From Melampsora larici-populina 98AG31 (Eukaryota; Basidiomycota; Pucciniomycetes; Pucciniales; Melampsoraceae), in contig NW_006768862.1 of assembly GCF_000204055.1 (NCBI RefSeq), positions 63,885-127,884 of the forward strand: a stretch of 64,000 nt of DNA, read 5' to 3'. The notes under the pieces were generated by a model that saw only the letters and a program-made list of their open reading frames with translations, was not told the DNA's origin and did no database searches. This document shows positions 59,481-64,000 of the stretch, in pieces (position 1 is the first letter of the stretch; the number at the start of each line of letters is the position of its first letter). A program made the position numbers and the translations under genes.

Positions 59481-60656
59481 CGTAGGAATGGACAGTGCAG
59501 TCTTGACCAGCCTTGACCGGGTGCTCAAATTAAACATCCTTCCGCCTTACCTTAACTTTTTCTTCCTATCTAACCTCTTCTTTTTACATTCCCATTCATA
59601 TAGATAATAGTTGGTCATTCCAAACGTGAGCCGTCCGTGCCCCCTCAAGCCACTAAGCTTTTTGAATTCTTATGAGACATCCTCAACAGACATCAACTCA
59701 CATATTTCTCACTCAGGCACCTCAACAACGCTCAAAATAGTGGCAATACTCCAATCTCAAGCATGGATCCAGGATTACTACCTTAAACCAATCAACGCAC
59801 AATTTGCAATCACGCCAGCTTGTTACCACTTTCCATCAACAATATCTCATTCAAATTTATAACTGTATTCAACCGTAACAACTCTGATCAATTTTGTCCC
59901 CCCCTTTTACTCTCGTAGATTTCTTGCGAAGAACCAAACACAAGAACTGTATTCAACCGTACCTAATAGTCGTGATTGCTAGAAGGCTTTTTTGCTTTTT
60001 CCTTCATGTGCGTTTTCCTTCAAAAGTGTTGTCCAAGTAAGACATAAAAAGGGAACGTATTCTCTTTTGAACATCCACATAGGGCTGACCTTATCGATCT
60101 TCTGTGTAGACTTTTCCCGCCGCCGATCAACAAAGACAACCGTTTCTTTCCAATCCCCTCAAACTATTCCGCCAGTGATCAGTTCAAGTTCAACCAACGT
60201 CCATCAAGCAAAACAACCATATGTCATTTTCCTTTCTCTCAGAGTGTCCAACTCGCGACTCTTGCTCCCGTTCATCAACAATCACATCTGTTCTTCCAAG
60301 TTTCTTTATGCCTTTAAGAAACTGCCAAAAACCTCCGCGGATTTAATGTAGCATGTTTGAAAAATCTAAGATGCAAACCGAAGATGTAAACAATTGTCAG
60401 AAGGTCAAGCTTTACGAGTCTTCCATATTTAAGACCTTCGAAGTGACTCGGAAAACTCAAAACTGCTTGCTCCACATCACCCAGCCTTGACCATAATTCA
60501 CTCAAAATCACAATCAAATTGACTCATCTAGCTCTTTGAGGTGCATCGTGCTGTATAACGTATGTAGTCCAGTGTTTTAAGGTGTAAGCTGTGTCTTTGA
60601 CGATTTTTCAACTGACCTTGACTCATTCTCGTTCCCCATGTTAGTTCAAACAGATC
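59481..60656. other. Leader region of the plus-strand genes, unclear coding
   Basis: Open frames at 59611-59862 and 59992-60351 have Ser-rich content and splice-like signals but no recognisable domain and no consistent joined model. They may be 5' exons of the next gene. Confidence 0.3.
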
Positions 60657-61259
60657 ATGTCTATCAAAATTTATGGAAACCTCACCGTTACCGGAAACCT
60701 TTCCGTCTCTGCCGTCTCTTCTTGTTCAAGCGGTAATTCCAGTCACAGCGCCCCGGTGACAGCTATCGATTCTAATGACCCTCAACCAGCAGAGAACATA
60801 TTGGTAGAAAATCCACCTGGGCAGGACCGTTCAACACCGGTAGCTCAACCATCAAGAGATGATCCTGGCACCCCGCGTCGCGCATCACCCAGAAACCATC
60901 CTGATTCTCCCCGTCGTCGATCACCCCGAAACCATCCTGGTACCCCACGCCGTCGATCATCTAGAATCGCCAGAATTGCCGAGTTCAGGTACCGACCAAT
61001 GCGCTTACAAAGACGTCCACTTCCCGCTGCTTATGAGAATCACGACGTCTGGACCAAAATACGGACCTTACCAGTCAACCTTCTCCCATACCTCTCGCCT
61101 GGATGGCTGCCACATTGGACCACTCGAGATCTTCTTCGACAGATCATCTGGCACTTTGAACCAAGGCAGCGCATCCCCTGCCGCACTCTCAAAGCAGAAA
61201 TTATTGACCTCTTTGAATATCTTGTTGTCAATCAGTACGGTGCATACTATGGAATATAA
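60657..61259 (+). CDS. Unrecognised 200-aa protein with PRRRSPRNHP repeats (gene D)
   Basis: A single open exon, with the ATG at 60657 preceded by a possible acceptor (AAACAG). Residues 1-45 are a Ser/Thr-rich start (GNLTVTGNLSVSAVSSCSSG). Residues about 68-108 contain three copies of a basic proline motif (GTPRRASPRNHP, DSPRRRSPRNHP, GTPRRRSSRI). The C-terminal 80 residues look globular, with LPVNLLPYLSPGWLPHWTTR, DLLRQIIWHFEPRQRIPCRT and LKAEIIDLFEYLVVNQYG. It has no signal peptide or membrane span. It may be a nuclear, nucleic-acid-binding protein judging by basic content, but that is only an inference from composition. Confidence 0.55.
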   Translation: MSIKIYGNLTVTGNLSVSAVSSCSSGNSSHSAPVTAIDSNDPQPAENILVENPPGQDRSTPVAQPSRDDPGTPRRASPRNHPDSPRRRSPRNHPGTPRRRSSRIARIAEFRYRPMRLQRRPLPAAYENHDVWTKIRTLPVNLLPYLSPGWLPHWTTRDLLRQIIWHFEPRQRIPCRTLKAEIIDLFEYLVVNQYGAYYGI

Positions 61260-61599
61260 GAGGTTCAAAATTTGTTCATATTCTTCTGATCTCCCAGTCA
61301 CTTACAATTTCCTTGTCATTATAGATTATAAAGATTCTATTTCCATCTTTTCAATTTCATTGTTTCTCTCTTTCTGTGTGTGGTGTCTACACATCAGAAA
61401 CAAACAAAGGTCACCCCACCTTTGATTATACTTGTATATAATTTGGCCCGAGCAGTTATTTTCATTTCTTGTTTCTTTCATCTACGTTCTCTAAGAATTA
61501 TAAAACGTGTCTGCACTGAAGCCCAAGAACAACTTGATTACGCATGTACATATTTTGCACTCAGTTAGTTTCTTGTTTTTTTTTCTTTCTGGTTTTTTG

Positions 61600-62150
61600 G
61601 AGTCTGTGTCCTCTACCAATTATAAACAATGTCGCTTTGTCTCAAAACTGCTGAAAGCCCCAGAACCACTTTCGCCTCCCCTAAGAAATCCTCAACACCA
61701 TTGGTGTTTTATGTTACATTATAAGATTGAACATGAAAATTCATTTAAATCAGTGAATCATGAGGTAGAAAAAACTGTCTTATCCTCAGTCTTGGCAGCC
61801 CGCCAGATGAGCCTTGTACGGGTGAATCTACACATAAGTACATCACAGCTAGCTTAACACAAGCCTCACCAAACAGTTATATCCCTCGAAACTTGCGGAG
61901 GTCATCCTACAGAGGTTGCTTCTGTTTAAATTCTTCACTACGTCCGTCTCCCCTTGTAGAGTTGCCCCCACATAACAATCCTTCACAGCTATTTGCCAGC
62001 TTGTTGCATCCTTCATCCGAGAACACATCTGATCATGACTGTCAGTATTTACAGAAACTCAGTCTCACTATTGGAAATACTCAATTGATGTGTGTATCCT
62101 GTACGTTCACATCCAGCTAGACAAGGCATCACAGCTCCCTCATGCTTTGG
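61600..62150 (+). pseudogene. Degenerate relative of gene A (exon 7 end and last intron)
   Basis: On the plus strand SSENTSDHD at about 62015-62040 is followed by a T|GTCAGT donor, an intron similar in length and sequence (GGAAATACTCAATTGATG), and a CCAG|CT acceptor at 62115. Gene A has SYENTSDRD, a T|GTAAGT donor, the GGAAATCCTCAATTGATG stretch and a TTCAG|CT acceptor. The exon beyond is frame-broken. It therefore looks like an inverted, decayed paralogue of gene A across the AT-rich block. Confidence 0.5.
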
Positions 62151-62597
62151 TTAATTTTGATATCCTGGCGGCAACTCTGGACACAGGAGCTCGGCTGGCT
62201 TTTTCAAAAACACGTTCCCCGGATTACATGTACCATTTGGGTTTTGAGCCAGTAAGTGCCGCTGTCTTTCTTGGGTTTCAACAGTCAAATAAGTCGCTCA
62301 GAGTTGTAACCCCCTTTTGTTTGTCTCCTTTTTCAATATTACAGACCAAGATCTTACGGTTATTTTCTTCAAATACAACAAGGGGATATAAAAGGGGAAG
62401 ACATTGCTTCCATATCAAGCCAACGACATATAACTATATATATTAAGGCTAGGTCAAATGGGGCATGTCGTCTTTTCCTCTTAACAGCCAAGGTAATTGT
62501 GACTCTACCCCTCACGCAACGCAAACTCAATCAGAAATATCCAACTTGTCGCTCCAGTTGAATCACCTCAGACGGTTTCTTGCACACTCAACCTCAT

Positions 62598-64000
62598 GTC
62601 CAATCAACGAACTGATCTCTTAGATCCCTTTTCCCAAGAAGGTGAGTAATCTTGATCAGTTGACCAATACATGTGTTTGTACCAGAAATTCAATCTCTGT
62701 GTTAATATCTATCACGGTCTAGATCTCCACGATCGTGATCAAATTCTTCCTGATCTGGATGAACTGGACAACTATTACTCCAGCGAGCTGGAAAACCAGT
62801 ACAATTCTAGTGACGATTTGATGGATATGGAGCCACCATCACCTAATTCACAAATGGATCTGTCCGACGATGAAGACTGTAATTCATCACCTAATTCACA
62901 AATGGATCTGTCCGACGATGAAGACTGTACACCATCACCTAATTCACAAATGGATCTGTCCGACGATGAAGACTGTAATTCATCACCTAATTCACAAATG
63001 GATCTGTCCGACGATGAAGACTGTACACCATCACCTAATTCACAAATGGATCTGTCCGACGATGAAGACTGTAATTCATCACCTAATTCACAAATGGATC
63101 TATCCGACGGTGAAGACTGTACACCATCACCTAATTCTCAAATGGAACTATCTGACAATGGAGACCGTATGTTTGCACCACAATGGATATTTGACTCAGA
63201 CTGATTGGTGTTTCTTCTCATCTTACCTTCTCTCTGAGCCCTCCAGGTATGATCTCCTCACCATCATCTGCTAAAATTCTGAGTTGTAATCCAAAGACTT
63301 CAGCTAGTCACAAAGATGATCCAAGTAAGCCCTCTGATTAGCTTACAAATACATCTCAGGGATGTTGAGATTGATGATTTGGCTTCAGCTCCAACAGACA
63401 GCACCTTTTCACCATCAGACCATGTCAGATGCAATAGGGCAGTGGCACCCTCCCTGTCGTACTCAGATAGGGTTCTCCGCGAGACAGTTCAGGATCCAAC
63501 GCATGTGAGTCCCGATTTCATAGTTGATCAACATGTCATGTGTAGAGTGAATCATCGAAGCTGTTTGGTAGACACCTGTCTTAAGACATCGCACCGCCAC
63601 AGATGGTCGTCCTATCGCTACCAAAAAGAAGCTTCAAAGTAGGCAGTCACAACTTGGTCAGTGGGTCTTCCTCCAACCGTCTGGATGATAAGATGACTGA
63701 CACTATCCCCTCCCCTGCCTCATATATTAGATATGATTTCTGAGGAGGGTGAAGGAGATGTTGGAGATTCTAACAACGCCATCCTGAAATGTGGGTAATT
63801 CTACTTGATCTTACAGATTGAGTGATGTGTTTACATCAGAATGATTTTTAATTTCTAAACAGCTCCTCGTGGAGGACAACTAGAATTGTCAACTCAGTGG
63901 CTTAAGGAGCGTTCTTTTACTTTTGAGATGAATGCACGCCCAACTCCATCTTCTGCGTCTTTAAAGAGAAATCTATCTCAATTACAGGAAACACACTCCA
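62598..64000 (+). CDS. Modular repeat gene C, multi-exon, runs off the window
   Basis: The ATG at 62598 opens MSNQRTDLLDPFSQE with a phase-1 donor G|GTGAGT at 62641. The next exon from about 62723 reads LHDRDQILPDLDELDNYYSS and then seven 16-residue repeats of SPNSQMDLSDDEDCNS type, to a phase-1 donor C|GTATGT at 63167. Further exons follow: 63247-63312 (ISSPSSAKILSCNPKTSASH, phase-1 A|GTAAGC donor), from about 63359 (RDVEIDDLASAPTDS), a less certain stretch 63560-63790, and from 63863 APRGGQLELSTQWLKERSF to the window end. Acidic, Ser/Pro-rich repeats and phase-1 introns are shared with genes A and B. No family is recognised. The middle splice sites are uncertain and the 3' end is missing. 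Confidence 0.55.
62839..63174 (+). repeat. Seven 48-bp coding repeats arranged as 96-bp dimers
   Basis: Units start at 62839 and every 48 bp. Their last six bases alternate AATTCA and ACACCA, so protein units alternate ...DCNS and ...DCTP. The sixth has GGT for GAT and the seventh is diverged. The array lies within one exon of gene C. Confidence 0.92.

Overview
The window is nuclear DNA of a fungus, most likely a rust (Pucciniales, Puccinia-like). The evidence is intron-rich genes with short introns (about 60-140 nt), fungal-type host genes (a Yrb2/RanBP3-like Ran-binding protein, plus fragments of cyclophilin H, COG8 and a Num1-like PH protein), and a dense mixture of Ty3/Gypsy, CACTA, KDZ, hAT, LINE and miniature elements. 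The genus is inferred from overall character, not from a diagnostic marker. No rRNA, tRNA or CRISPR was recognised.

Layout. 1-2.8 kb: a broken hAT-like BED-finger gene, a GC-rich CGCTAT-type terminal region, the 3' end of a LINE with its poly(A), and a Harbinger-type MITE. 2.9-5.5 kb: an eight-exon Yrb2/RanBP3-like gene that splices cleanly to 627 aa. 6-10.2 kb: nested elements, including a 1.6-kb hAT-like element with a target duplication that carries three 155-bp tandem repeats and a host-gene-like fragment. 13.3-16.2 kb: an uncharacterised gene ending in a conserved-looking CxxC block and a proline tail. 17.7-19.1 kb: gag-like remains and a 382-bp CACTA-type MITE.

20.2-30.1 kb: a minus-strand Ty3/Gypsy gag-pol broken twice, once by a 13-bp tandem duplication in gag and once by a 4,209-bp CACTA-type element inserted in the reverse transcriptase. 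That element has a 3-bp target duplication and 46-bp terminal inverted repeats. It contains no transposase, but holds pieces of three unrelated host genes with introns still present (a Pack-CACTA). 30.6-31.9 kb: an unrecognised gene with a duplicated C-terminal motif. 32-33 kb: TTCACAA-rich DNA. 33-34.5 kb: the 3' half of a KDZ-transposase-family gene, abutting a 732-bp canonical CACTA MITE. 36-42 kb: repeats and MITEs. 42.3-43.9 kb: the 5' half of another KDZ transposase. 47-50.9 kb: a nearly complete Tnp2/CACTA transposase with a single in-frame stop.

51.7-64 kb: a cluster of unrecognised, repeat-bearing, multi-exon genes. Two minus-strand genes (372 and 437 aa) and one plus-strand gene running off the end are built of exons separated almost entirely by phase-1 introns. 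The two minus-strand genes end in a similar C-x-C helical exon. A plus-strand exon near 62 kb resembles one of them, and the two groups diverge from an AT-rich repeat block at 57.5-59.5 kb. This modular family and the multi-gene Pack-CACTA are the two most unusual things here.
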